Assembly: GCA_947501555.1 (NCBI GenBank)
Contig: CANMWG010000001.1
Coordinates: forward strand, 186,001 to 250,000
DNA length: 64,000 bases
From: an uncultured Paracoccaceae bacterium
GTDB lineage: Bacteria > Pseudomonadota > Alphaproteobacteria > Rhodobacterales > Rhodobacteraceae
Reading direction: 5' to 3'
A model generated the notes under the pieces. That model did no database searches. It was not told where the DNA came from and saw only the letters and a program-made list of their open reading frames with translations. Below, one piece after another: positions 8,484-15,711 of the stretch; within the stretch, counting starts at the first letter, position 1; the number at the start of each line of letters is the position of its first letter. Made by a program: the position numbers and the translations under genes.

Positions 8484-8699
8484 TCAGTGACCATACGCAG
8501 CTTCGATTGCGACGGATTTGATCATTGCCCGGCTCATGCCAAGGTCTGAAAGATCACGGTTTGACAAGCTTTCCAGCTCAGCCAGCGTTGTACGGTAAAC
8601 TTTGCGCTTTTCGGCTTTCTCGGCCCAGACAGCGCGAAGCGCTGCGAAACGGTCAACAAAGGAAGAGCCTGCAAAGGATGTATCGGTATTAAAAGCCAT
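8484..8699 (-). CDS. DUF1127 small protein (CcaF1-like), leader gene of the CcsR array
   Basis: Small basic protein of 71 residues. The C-terminal DUF1127 block is clear: RKVYRTTLAELESLSNRDLSDLGMSRAMIKSVAIEAAYGH (residues 32-71), with the Arg-rich start and the LSNRDLxDLG core. In Rhodobacter sphaeroides the homologue next to the CcsR RNAs, CcaF1, is an RNA-binding protein that affects their maturation; the same role is inferred here. The stop codon is only 13 bases before the first hairpin of the array, so both are surely on one transcript. The start has only a weak purine-rich ribosome site (GAGAAAG). Confidence 0.9.
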   Translation of the reverse strand: MAFNTDTSFAGSSFVDRFAALRAVWAEKAEKRKVYRTTLAELESLSNRDLSDLGMSRAMIKSVAIEAAYGH

Positions 8700-8752
8700 T
8701 TGCTCTTTTCTTTCTCAATTCGGCGGAACCATTCTGTTCCTGTTGCAACGAA

Positions 8753-8780
8753 TATGTATGATTATGCTGCAGTTGCACAA
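8753..8780 (-). promoter_or_regulatory. Candidate promoter of the DUF1127-CcsR transcript
   Basis: On the minus strand TTGTGC (8780-8775) and TACATA (8758-8753) are 16 bases apart, about 50 bases before the DUF1127 start. The Rhodobacter counterpart is read by the heat-shock sigma factors RpoHI/RpoHII; the sequence here does not prove which sigma factor is used. A perfect 7-bp dyad, TTCCGCA/TGCGGAA (8788-8794 and 8804-8810), lies just upstream. Confidence 0.3.
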
Positions 8781-8825
8781 TGCTCGTTTCCGCAATGCTG
8801 CTATGCGGAATTTGCATAAGCACTG

Positions 8826-8854
8826 TTGACCTATTGTCACCAATTCGCCGTAAT
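8826..8854 (+). promoter_or_regulatory. Candidate promoter of mrp
   Basis: TTGACC (8826-8831) and CGTAAT (8849-8854) are spaced by 17 bases, which would give a transcript starting about 85 bases before the mrp ATG. It is divergent from the DUF1127 promoter. Prediction from sequence only. Confidence 0.4.
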
Positions 8855-8945
8855 CGTGCCCGCCGATGCGCGAACACTTGCGCTTTGCCCAAATCATGCC
8901 AGTTATTGGCTGGAATTTGATCATTTTTCAAAAAAAGGGCCAGGA

Positions 8946-10028
8946 ATGCCAATAACGCGTGATGAAATTTTAAGCACACTATCCCGACTCACTTTGCCGG
9001 GTGGGGATGATTTGGTTGCGCGCGATATGATCCGGGCCTTGCAAATTGAAGACGGGGCGGTGCGGTTTGTTATCGAGGCTGCTGATCCCGGCGAAGCTGC
9101 CAAGATGGAAGGTGTTCGCCGCGCTGCAGAACAGTTGGTCTGTGACCTGCCGGGGGTGCAAAGCGTGTCAGTTGTCTTAACCGCCCACGGCCCTGCACCA
9201 AAAGCACCTGCACCTTCGGAACCACCATCCCTCAAGATCGGCCGCCACCCCACGCCGCAGTCGGGTCCGGCCCCGGTTGCCGGTGTTGACCGGATCCTGG
9301 CTATTGGGTCCGGCAAAGGGGGGGTGGGCAAATCGACCGTATCCTCAAACCTCGCGGTGGCGCTGGCACGCGAAGGGCGGCGGGTCGGCCTGCTTGACGC
9401 GGATATCTACGGGCCCAGCCAGCCGCGCATGATGGGTATCAACAAACGCCCCGGCAGCCCGGACGGCAAAACGATCATTCCACTACAGGCCCACGGCGTG
9501 ACGGTTATGTCCATCGGCTTCATGGTGGACCCGGACAAGGCCGTGGTCTGGCGCGGCCCGATGCTGATGGGGGCGTTGCAACAGATGCTGGGACAGGTGC
9601 AATGGGGGGAACTCGACGTGCTGATCGTCGATCTGCCGCCCGGGACCGGGGACGTGCAGCTGACGCTCTGCCAGAAAACCCATCTGACCGGGGCCGTGGT
9701 GGTCAGCACTCCGCAGGATGTGGCGCTGATTGATGCGCGCAAAGCGCTCGATATGTTTGCAACGCTCAAAACCCCGGTTCTGGGGCTGATCGAGAATATG
9801 TCGACCTTCTGCTGCCCCAACTGCGGGCATGAAACGCATATCTTCGGCCAAGGCGGTGTCGCAGCCGAGGCGGAAAAGATCGGCGCACCCTTCCTTGGCT
9901 CGCTCCCCATCGATTTGGACACGCGGCTGGCCGGGGACGGCGGCACACCTATCGCGGCAGGCGACAGTCCGATGGCCGAAAGCTATCGCCAGCTGGCGCG
10001 CCGCTTCATCGAAGGCGGTATGGCGTGA
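8946..10028 (+). CDS. mrp: Mrp/ApbC iron-sulfur cluster carrier ATPase
   Basis: P-loop scaffold protein that carries 4Fe-4S clusters to target apoproteins in the cytoplasm. The N-terminal 90 residues form a MIP18/DUF59 domain, a Pro-rich linker follows, and the ParA-like ATPase begins with the deviant Walker A GSGKGGVGKST near residues 121-131. The cluster-binding CxxC is in CCPNCGHETH near residues 288-297. Length is 360 residues. The ATG at 8946, preceded by GGCCAGGA, was chosen because upstream codons match nothing and contain the probable promoter. It overlaps the next gene by 4 bases. Confidence 0.95.
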   Translation: MPITRDEILSTLSRLTLPGGDDLVARDMIRALQIEDGAVRFVIEAADPGEAAKMEGVRRAAEQLVCDLPGVQSVSVVLTAHGPAPKAPAPSEPPSLKIGRHPTPQSGPAPVAGVDRILAIGSGKGGVGKSTVSSNLAVALAREGRRVGLLDADIYGPSQPRMMGINKRPGSPDGKTIIPLQAHGVTVMSIGFMVDPDKAVVWRGPMLMGALQQMLGQVQWGELDVLIVDLPPGTGDVQLTLCQKTHLTGAVVVSTPQDVALIDARKALDMFATLKTPVLGLIENMSTFCCPNCGHETHIFGQGGVAAEAEKIGAPFLGSLPIDLDTRLAGDGGTPIAAGDSPMAESYRQLARRFIEGGMA

Positions 10029-10504
10029 TCAGAAAGGCCGGGCCAGAGGACTTTGATGCCATCTGGCCGCTTTTACGTGGTGTGTTTCGCGCGGGCGAAA
10101 CCTATGCCGTCGACCCCGCCATCACGAAAGAAGAAGCGCTGACCTACTGGATCACCACCGCCCGTGCCACCTATGTCGTCGAAAAAGACGGTCAGACCTT
10201 AGGTACCTACTATATTCGAACCAACCAGCCCGGAGGTGGTGCGCATATCTGTAACTGCGGGTACATCGTAGCGCCCGAGGCGAGGGGGCAGGGGCTGGCC
10301 GCACAAATGTGCGAGGCCAGCCAGGAACAGGCCCGCGCATTGGGCTATAGTGCCATGCAGTTCAACTTCGTCCTGGCCAGCAACGCGGGGGCGGTGCGGC
10401 TATGGCACAAACTGGGATTTCAAACGGTGGGGACGATCCCCGAGGCATTCAAGCACCCGCAGTTGGGGATGGTGGATGCATTTGTAATGCATAAGGCACT
10501 ATAG
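10025..10504 (+). CDS. GNAT-family N-acetyltransferase
   Basis: Acetyl-CoA-dependent acetyltransferase of 159 residues with unknown substrate. The acetyl-CoA site is the segment CGYIVAPEARGQGLAAQMCEASQEQA (about 79-104), with the R/QxxGxG/A pattern, and the C-terminal NAGAVRLWHKLGFQTVGTIPEAF is the usual beta-bulge end. The GTG start at 10025 overlaps the mrp stop (GTGA), which indicates translational coupling; the same frame has no better start. Confidence 0.85.
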   Translation: MIRKAGPEDFDAIWPLLRGVFRAGETYAVDPAITKEEALTYWITTARATYVVEKDGQTLGTYYIRTNQPGGGAHICNCGYIVAPEARGQGLAAQMCEASQEQARALGYSAMQFNFVLASNAGAVRLWHKLGFQTVGTIPEAFKHPQLGMVDAFVMHKAL

Positions 10505-10514
10505 GGATTTGGCG

Positions 10515-11360
10515 CTAGTCAATCAAAGCATCTTCCCGCTGCCCGGCCCGTTCGTGGTGGATCGGTAGGGTCCGGCCGTATAGCTGCTGCGTCCTCTCTA
10601 CGCTGCCAACCATGCCCGGGGCCTCGACATAGGAAAAGATCGCGACATAACGCGGGGTCGGGCCTTTTAGCGGGGCGACGCGGTGCAGGGAATAGCGGCC
10701 TTTGAACAACTGCAGATCACCCGGCTCTAATGCGATTGAGACAATGCGATCAGACGACCCATCCAGCACCTTGGACACCTCGCTGAAATTCTCATCCGTC
10801 GTGCTGCGGATCATCGGCGCATATTCAAACGCGCCACCTTCATCCGCATTCTGCAAGGCCAGCGTGACCGTGAAATTATTCGTATCAAAATGCCAGGGAA
10901 AGCCGTTGCCTTCGTCAGCTGCATTCACAATCACATCGGCCAGCGGGTCGGCGTAGCGGAAAAAGCGATCTTTCGGCTCCTGTAGGCAGTCGCGGATAAA
11001 TGGATCAAATCCATCGCTATCAAAGACGGTGCGCAGCGGGCCGTCGTGGGTAAAATGATCTGCCGCGATAAATGCGTTTGAGCGGTCAAAGAATGCGCGG
11101 CGGGGGTCATCCTCTGGCAGGCTCGGGTCCTCGGCGGTGAAATAGGCGTTGGTGCGGGAATAGCTGCGATGGCCCTGATCTGCGACCGCATCCGCCTCGG
11201 CCACAGCCGCCGCAACACCAGCCGGGGTCAGGAAGCGCTTAATCACCGCGCAACCATCGCGGGCCAAATCGGCGCGTACCGACGCCAGCAGCGCGTCGCG
11301 GGCTGGACCCGGGGTAGCAATGGGGTAACGGTCTAGATCAATCAGGTCTTGAACAAGCAT
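10515..11360 (-). CDS. Fe(II)/2-oxoglutarate-dependent oxygenase-like protein
   Basis: Cupin-fold oxygenase of 281 residues. The putative iron triad is His157 and Asp159 in FPWHFDTNNF and His226 in GRYSLHRV, with Arg237 (TPRYVAIFSY) as the candidate 2-oxoglutarate ligand. It resembles the HalD/ArpA-type group, but because the HxD aspartate is intact it should hydroxylate or desaturate rather than halogenate. The substrate is unknown. The ATG at 11360 (MLVQDLIDLDRYPI) is preferred to the more distant ATG at 11603, whose extra 81 residues look non-coding. It faces away from the dcw cluster and converges on the acetyltransferase gene with a 10-bp gap. Confidence 0.75.
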   Translation of the reverse strand: MLVQDLIDLDRYPIATPGPARDALLASVRADLARDGCAVIKRFLTPAGVAAAVAEADAVADQGHRSYSRTNAYFTAEDPSLPEDDPRRAFFDRSNAFIAADHFTHDGPLRTVFDSDGFDPFIRDCLQEPKDRFFRYADPLADVIVNAADEGNGFPWHFDTNNFTVTLALQNADEGGAFEYAPMIRSTTDENFSEVSKVLDGSSDRIVSIALEPGDLQLFKGRYSLHRVAPLKGPTPRYVAIFSYVEAPGMVGSVERTQQLYGRTLPIHHERAGQREDALID

Positions 11361-11798
11361 GCGGTTGGCCTTTCGGTTGCGGGACTGGGTCCAGTCAATC
11401 GAAGCGCCGTGGCCTGATCTGGCCGCTGCGCGACATTCTTGGGGTCGATTTTGGATTTGTGGGTGCGGGGCTCGAATTCGCTCAGACCTTTCGGGTAACG
11501 GGGCAACACCTACCGCTCTTGGGAAAACATGGAATCTATGTGGCAACCGAATCACATTTGCGAAGATTTGGGCGGGATTCTCTGGTAATTTCTGCTGCGG
11601 CAACGCAGTTTGAGGGGGCGGTGAGCAAAAAACAGCAAAAAAATGGGATTTTCTGGAACGCCCAAGTATGCGCTACATATTGTGGTGAAAATAAGATGAT
11701 CCGCTACAATTATTGAAAATTTGGAGTTGTTCAGCCCATATCTTGTCTTGCCGACCCTTAGAAAACACCATGTAGTTCCATGAATTCCCAGAAAGTTG
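11361..11798. other. Gene-free stretch before the dcw leader
   Basis: No convincing coding frame on either strand. The part from about 11590 is A/T-rich (runs of A near 11628-11642). A TTGTGG...TACAAT pair at 11680-11710 resembles a promoter but has a 19-base spacer, so I do not call it. The far end leads into the predicted promoter of the mraZ leader RNA. Confidence 0.5.
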
Positions 11799-11827
11799 TT
11801 GATCGGTGAGCCAAGTGGTGCGACAAC
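11799..11827 (+). promoter_or_regulatory. Candidate promoter of the mraZ leader RNA / dcw cluster
   Basis: TTGATC (11799-11804) and GACAAC (11822-11827) are 17 bases apart. A start near 11833 would give a leader RNA of about 205 bases up to the attenuator-like hairpin, close to the 206 bases known for Rhodobacter UpsM. The -10 hexamer is weak. Confidence 0.35.
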
Positions 11828-11832
11828 TGTCA

Positions 11833-12040
11833 CACGGTAAGGCGAACAAGACTTCAAATCGGGGCGCTAAGAACCCCAACCGGCAAAGCCAGGTTTCATA
11901 CAGGCTTCGCTCTTACCGAAACAAGATCCGGCGCGTGAGCGAGCAGACATCCCCCCAGGTGGCACGCGCAGTCGGACTTCCCAGTAAATGGGACGAAGGC
12001 GGCGGGTTGATCAGTGGCAGCAGATCAATCCGCCGTTTTC
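11833..12040 (+). ncRNA. upsM: UpsM-like structured leader RNA upstream of mraZ
   Basis: This stretch before mraZ holds four nested or consecutive stems: CGGTAAG-GCGAA with TTCGC-T-CTTACCG (11835-11846 and 11906-11918, one bulge) enclosing GGGG/CCCC (11861-11877); GCGCGTG/CACGCGC (11931-11937 and 11963-11969); TCCCA/TGGGA (11979-11993); and a final 12-bp hairpin at 12001-12034 followed by GTTTTC. In Rhodobacter sphaeroides the dcw 5' leader yields the abundant sRNA UpsM by premature termination at such a hairpin and is cut by RNase E under stress. Position, length and end structure fit. No base-level comparison was possible, so homology is inferred from synteny and fold. Confidence 0.6.
12001..12038 (+). 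terminator. Attenuator-like terminator in the mraZ leader
   Basis: GGCGGGTTGATC (12001-12012) pairs with GATCAATCCGCC (12023-12034) with a single G-U, around a 10-base loop, and is followed by GTTTT. The short T-tract suggests partial read-through, as expected if some transcripts continue into mraZ, 49 bases downstream. Confidence 0.6.
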
Positions 12041-12086
12041 ACATCTAAAGCAAAGTTTTTGGGGGTCAGGTAAGGGCCGAGGGACA

Positions 12087-12581
12087 GTGGTTCTGAGTTT
12101 TACAGGCGAACACACCCAAAAGGTGGACGGCAAGGGGCGCATGTCGATCCCGGCCGATTTTCGTCGTGTGCTCGAAGCAGGTGATCCCGAATGGACCACC
12201 GGACTGTCCCCACGCATGTACCTTCTCTATGGTGATCATCTGAAAAATGAACTGCACGGTTATACCGTGGATGAGTTCAACAAGGTTGTGGCCCAGATCA
12301 ATGCCATGCCGCGCGGGTCTGCAAATAAGAAGAAATTGCAGCGCCTGATCATTGGCCAATCCATCAAGTTGGATGTTGATAAAGACGGACGCACTGTGAT
12401 GCCGCTTAAACAGCGGCAAAAGTTGGGTATCACCGATGGAGAGCTGACATTCGGCGGGCTTGGTGACCACTTCGAGATCTGGAAAGCAGACGTCTTTAGT
12501 GAAGAGGTCTCAAGCGATTTGAACGCATGGCTGGACACACAGGAGGATGGCTTTGATCCGCTCATCCTATTGGACGAGTAG
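12087..12581 (+). CDS. mraZ: MraZ, regulator at the head of the dcw cluster
   Basis: AbrB-fold DNA-binding protein that represses its own dcw operon in other bacteria. The N-terminal motif is VLSFTGEHTQKVDGKGRMSIPADFRRVL (1-28) and the second half repeats the fold at SIKLDVDKDGRTVMPLKQRQKLGI. I chose the GTG at 12087, preceded by GGCCGAGGG, because it gives the normal family N-terminus; an ATG at 11988 would lie inside the leader RNA hairpins. At 164 residues it is slightly longer than the 140-150 typical of enteric MraZ. TCCCA-N5-TGGGA at 11979-11993 contains a TGGG half-site like those MraZ binds. rsmH follows after 3 bases. Confidence 0.93.
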   Translation: MVLSFTGEHTQKVDGKGRMSIPADFRRVLEAGDPEWTTGLSPRMYLLYGDHLKNELHGYTVDEFNKVVAQINAMPRGSANKKKLQRLIIGQSIKLDVDKDGRTVMPLKQRQKLGITDGELTFGGLGDHFEIWKADVFSEEVSSDLNAWLDTQEDGFDPLILLDE

Positions 12582-12584
12582 ATC

Positions 12585-13559
12585 ATGACTGTCGCTGCCG
12601 CGCCCCACATTCCTGTTCTGATTAGACCGCTCATCGCAGCGGTCTCGCCCGTTTCGGGGGTCTGGCTTGACGGGACCTTCGGAAACGGCGGCTACACGCG
12701 TGAATTGCTGGCCGCGGGGGCGGAAAAAGTCATTGGCGTTGATCGCGATCCACTGGCCTTTGAGATGGCAGCAGATTGGATCGGCGACTTTGGCGACCGG
12801 ATTGAGACGGTTGCGGGTGTGTTTTCCAAGCTTGATGAATACGCTTCTGATCTCGACGGCGTCGTTCTCGATCTTGGTGTCAGCTCCATGCAGCTCGACA
12901 TCGCCGAACGCGGCTTTTCCTTTATGCGGGACGGCCCGCTGGATATGCGCATGAGCCAGAATGGTGTGTCTGCTGCAGATTTATGCAATGACGCGGATGA
13001 GAATGAACTGGCCGATATCATTTATCTCTACGGGGAAGAACGTGCCTCACGTCGGATCGCCAAGGCCATCGTTGCGGCACGCCCGGTGACAACCACAGGC
13101 CAACTGACCAAGATCGTCGAAGGCTGCCTGCCACGTGCGAAGCCCAACCAATCACATCCTGCGACGCGGACGTTCCAAGCGCTGCGTATCGCCGTCAACA
13201 ACGAATATGGCGAATTGGCAGAGGGTCTGATGGCCGCCGAACGCGCGCTGAAACCCGGTGGGCAACTGGCTGTCGTGACGTTCCATTCGGTCGAGGACCG
13301 GATGGTCAAACGGTTCTTGCAAGCGCGCTCGGGCAACACGGCCAACGCCAATCGCTATGCACCCGAGGTCGAACAGATCACCCCGGCCTGGCGGATCGAA
13401 AAGCGCAAGGCGATCGGGCCTGATGCAACAGAACTTGATGAAAACCCGCGGTCACGGTCGGCCAAATTGCGGGTTGCGATCCGGACCGATGCACCTGCGG
13501 AAAACATTGATCCGGCAGCCTTGGGGATGCCAATGAAAAAGAAGAAGGGGGGCAGGTAG
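12585..13559 (+). CDS. rsmH: 16S rRNA (cytosine1402-N4)-methyltransferase
   Basis: SAM-dependent methyltransferase (MraW) that modifies C1402 in the ribosomal P site. SAM-binding [13 protein letters not shown] is near residues 29-41 with the acidic VDRDPLA after it. [18 protein letters not shown] (about 97-114) and [15 protein letters not shown] (about 197-211) are the signature blocks, and [15 protein letters not shown] the catalytic-side end. Length 324 residues fits. Its stop directly abuts the ftsL ATG. Confidence 0.96.
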   Translation: MTVAAAPHIPVLIRPLIAAVSPVSGVWLDGTFGNGGYTRELLAAGAEKVIGVDRDPLAFEMAADWIGDFGDRIETVAGVFSKLDEYASDLDGVVLDLGVSSMQLDIAERGFSFMRDGPLDMRMSQNGVSAADLCNDADENELADIIYLYGEERASRRIAKAIVAARPVTTTGQLTKIVEGCLPRAKPNQSHPATRTFQALRIAVNNEYGELAEGLMAAERALKPGGQLAVVTFHSVEDRMVKRFLQARSGNTANANRYAPEVEQITPAWRIEKRKAIGPDATELDENPRSRSAKLRVAIRTDAPAENIDPAALGMPMKKKKGGR

Positions 13560-13919
13560 ATGCGTGGTTTGTTTTATGTAATGGCCGCTCTTGCAGTCAT
13601 GGGGCTCGCGTTTTGGGCCTATCAGGAAAACTATAAGACACAGGCCGAGATCAAAGAAGTCCGGATATTGCACGCCCAGATCGGCGCGGCGCATGAGCGG
13701 CTGGGCATGTTGCGGGCGGAATGGGCTTATCTGAACCGGCCCGACCGGCTGGCTGACCTTGCGGATTTGAATTTCGACCGGCTTGGCTTGCTGCCGTTGA
13801 TGCCCGATGCCTTCGCCGGCGTTGACCAGATCATCTATCCAATCCCGCCCATAGCACCCATCACGAACCCGATTGAGCTCTCCTCTGACGATCTCGAAGC
13901 GTTGGAGAACGACCTATGA
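13560..13919 (+). CDS. ftsL: Cell division protein FtsL
   Basis: Small bitopic divisome protein that works with FtsB, FtsQ and FtsI. It has one N-terminal membrane segment (about residues 5-20, YVMAALAVMGLAFWAYQ), followed by a heptad-like periplasmic coiled coil (KTQAEIKEVRILHAQIGAAHERLGMLRAEWAYL) and a Pro-rich, acidic tail. At 119 residues it is a typical alphaproteobacterial FtsL. Identity rests on topology and on position between rsmH and ftsI. It overlaps ftsI by 4 bases. Confidence 0.9.
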   Translation: MRGLFYVMAALAVMGLAFWAYQENYKTQAEIKEVRILHAQIGAAHERLGMLRAEWAYLNRPDRLADLADLNFDRLGLLPLMPDAFAGVDQIIYPIPPIAPITNPIELSSDDLEALENDL

Positions 13920-15700
13920 CGCGCGCACCACTACGACCACTTGCCCGTATCCTCAAGGCACGGGCCAAGGGGGAAAACCCCGATGCGATTGAAGCCGAGA
14001 ACCGGCGCAAACGGCACGAAGAAATGGCCGACAAGCAACGCCAACGTGCAGAAGGGCGGCTGTTGGTGCTGGGGCTTGCGTTCTTCATGGCGTTTGGCGC
14101 GATTGGGATGCGGATGGGGGCGTTGGCATCGTCAGTGCCGGAAGAGCCGCGGGCCTCTGCGGCAGGTAACCCGATCATCGGGCAACGTGCTGATATCGTT
14201 GATAGAAACGGGCGTATTCTAGCGACAAATCTCGCTACACACTCACTCTATGCGCACCCGCGCGAGATGATCGACCCGGCCCATGCGGCCCGGGGTCTGG
14301 TTGAAATCTTCCCCGAACTTGATGAAGAGGAACTGCTCAAAGACTTCACTGGCGAGCGTAAATTTCTTTGGATCAGACGGCAGATTAGCCCCGAACAAAT
14401 GCAAGCGGTGCACGACATCGGCAGCCCCGGGCTGCTGTTCGGCCCGCGTGAGATGCGGCTCTATCCAAACGGACCCATTGCAGCGCACATCCTTGGAGGG
14501 GCCAGCTACGGGCGCGAAGGGGTGGCCAGCGCGGAAGTCATTGGCGTGGCGGGTGTTGAACGGCAATTCGATGGGTTCTTGCGCGATCCGGCCAATGAAG
14601 GCGCGCCGCTTGAGCTTTCGCTTGATTTGACGGTGCAAGCCGCCGCCGAACAGGTGTTGGCAGGCGGCATGTCGATCATGAACGCCAAAGGGGCGACCTC
14701 GATCCTGATGGACGTGAGAACGGGCGAAATTATCTCAATGGTGTCACTGCCCGACTTTGATCCGAACAACCGGCCCCGGGTGCTGACAGAGGGGGACCAA
14801 TCCGACAGCCCCCTGTTCAACCGCGCGGTGCAAGGGGTTTATGAGCTTGGGTCTACCTTTAAGATCTTCGCGGTGGCACAGGCAATGGAACTGGGGCTCG
14901 TCAATCCGAACACCATGATCGATACGCAAGGGCCGCTGACATGGGGACGTTTCCGGATCCGTGATTTCCACGACTACGGACCAGAGCTGTCAGCAACAGA
15001 CGTCATCGTGGAATCGTCAAATATCGGGACCGCGCGGATCGCGATGCTGATCGGGGCCGACCGGCAAAAGGACTTCCTCGGCGCGCTCGGGTTCTTCCAG
15101 CCAACAACCGTCGAAATGGTCGAAGCACCCACCGGCAAGCCGCTCCTGCCGCCCAATTGGTCCGAGATTTCGGCGATGACCATTTCCTACGGACACGGGC
15201 TGTCGGCATCACCACTACATTTGGCAGGGGCCTATGCAACCATCGCCAATGGGGGCGAACTGGTCACACCAACACTGTTACGGACTGAGGCCCCAACGCC
15301 CGGCCCACGCGTCATGTCGGAAACTGTGGCGCGGCAATCGGTGTCCATGTTGCGGCAGGTGGTGTCGCGGGGGACGGCGTCATTTGGGGACGTGCCGGGC
15401 TACTTGGTTGCGGGGAAAACCGGGACGGCGGATAAACCCCGCGCAGCGGGCGGCGGATACTATGATGACAAGGTCATTTCGACCTTTGCGACGATGTTTC
15501 CGGCGAATGATCCCGAATACGTGCTGGTCGTGACCTTCGATGAACCTGAAATTCACACATTGGGCGAAGACCGGCGAACAGCGGGTTGGACAGCCGTGCC
15601 TGTGGCCGCCGAAATGATCCGGCGCGTCGCCCCTTTGCTGGGGCTCAGACCACAGATGGACAGGCCTCAATCGGTCGGTGTAACACTCACCTCAAACTGA
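13916..15700 (+). CDS. ftsI: Penicillin-binding protein 3 (division transpeptidase FtsI)
   Basis: Membrane-anchored D,D-transpeptidase that cross-links septal peptidoglycan with FtsW. A basic cytoplasmic tail (residues 1-50) precedes one membrane segment near 52-70. The pedestal domain contains IGQRADIVDRNGRILATNL. Active-site motifs are STFK near 312-315, SSN near 366-368 and KTGT near 502-505. At 594 residues it is of normal size. The start overlaps the end of ftsL (ATGA). The C-terminal end is close to murE (11 bases). Confidence 0.96.
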   Translation: MTRAPLRPLARILKARAKGENPDAIEAENRRKRHEEMADKQRQRAEGRLLVLGLAFFMAFGAIGMRMGALASSVPEEPRASAAGNPIIGQRADIVDRNGRILATNLATHSLYAHPREMIDPAHAARGLVEIFPELDEEELLKDFTGERKFLWIRRQISPEQMQAVHDIGSPGLLFGPREMRLYPNGPIAAHILGGASYGREGVASAEVIGVAGVERQFDGFLRDPANEGAPLELSLDLTVQAAAEQVLAGGMSIMNAKGATSILMDVRTGEIISMVSLPDFDPNNRPRVLTEGDQSDSPLFNRAVQGVYELGSTFKIFAVAQAMELGLVNPNTMIDTQGPLTWGRFRIRDFHDYGPELSATDVIVESSNIGTARIAMLIGADRQKDFLGALGFFQPTTVEMVEAPTGKPLLPPNWSEISAMTISYGHGLSASPLHLAGAYATIANGGELVTPTLLRTEAPTPGPRVMSETVARQSVSMLRQVVSRGTASFGDVPGYLVAGKTGTADKPRAAGGGYYDDKVISTFATMFPANDPEYVLVVTFDEPEIHTLGEDRRTAGWTAVPVAAEMIRRVAPLLGLRPQMDRPQSVGVTLTSN

Positions 15701-15711
15701 TCGAGGGTACG

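Noticed and set aside
8826-8945. Longer N-terminus for Mrp starting at 8826
   Set aside because: The extra 40 residues match nothing in the family, and the segment holds the likely promoter and a ribosome site for the ATG at 8946.
10515-11360. Fe/2OG halogenase
   Set aside because: Known halogenases of this fold replace the HxD aspartate by Gly or Ala; here Asp159 is present.
11680-11710. Promoter TTGTGG...TACAAT for the dcw leader
   Set aside because: The spacer is 19 bases and the site is 120 bases too far upstream for an UpsM-sized RNA; the pair at 11799-11827 fits better.
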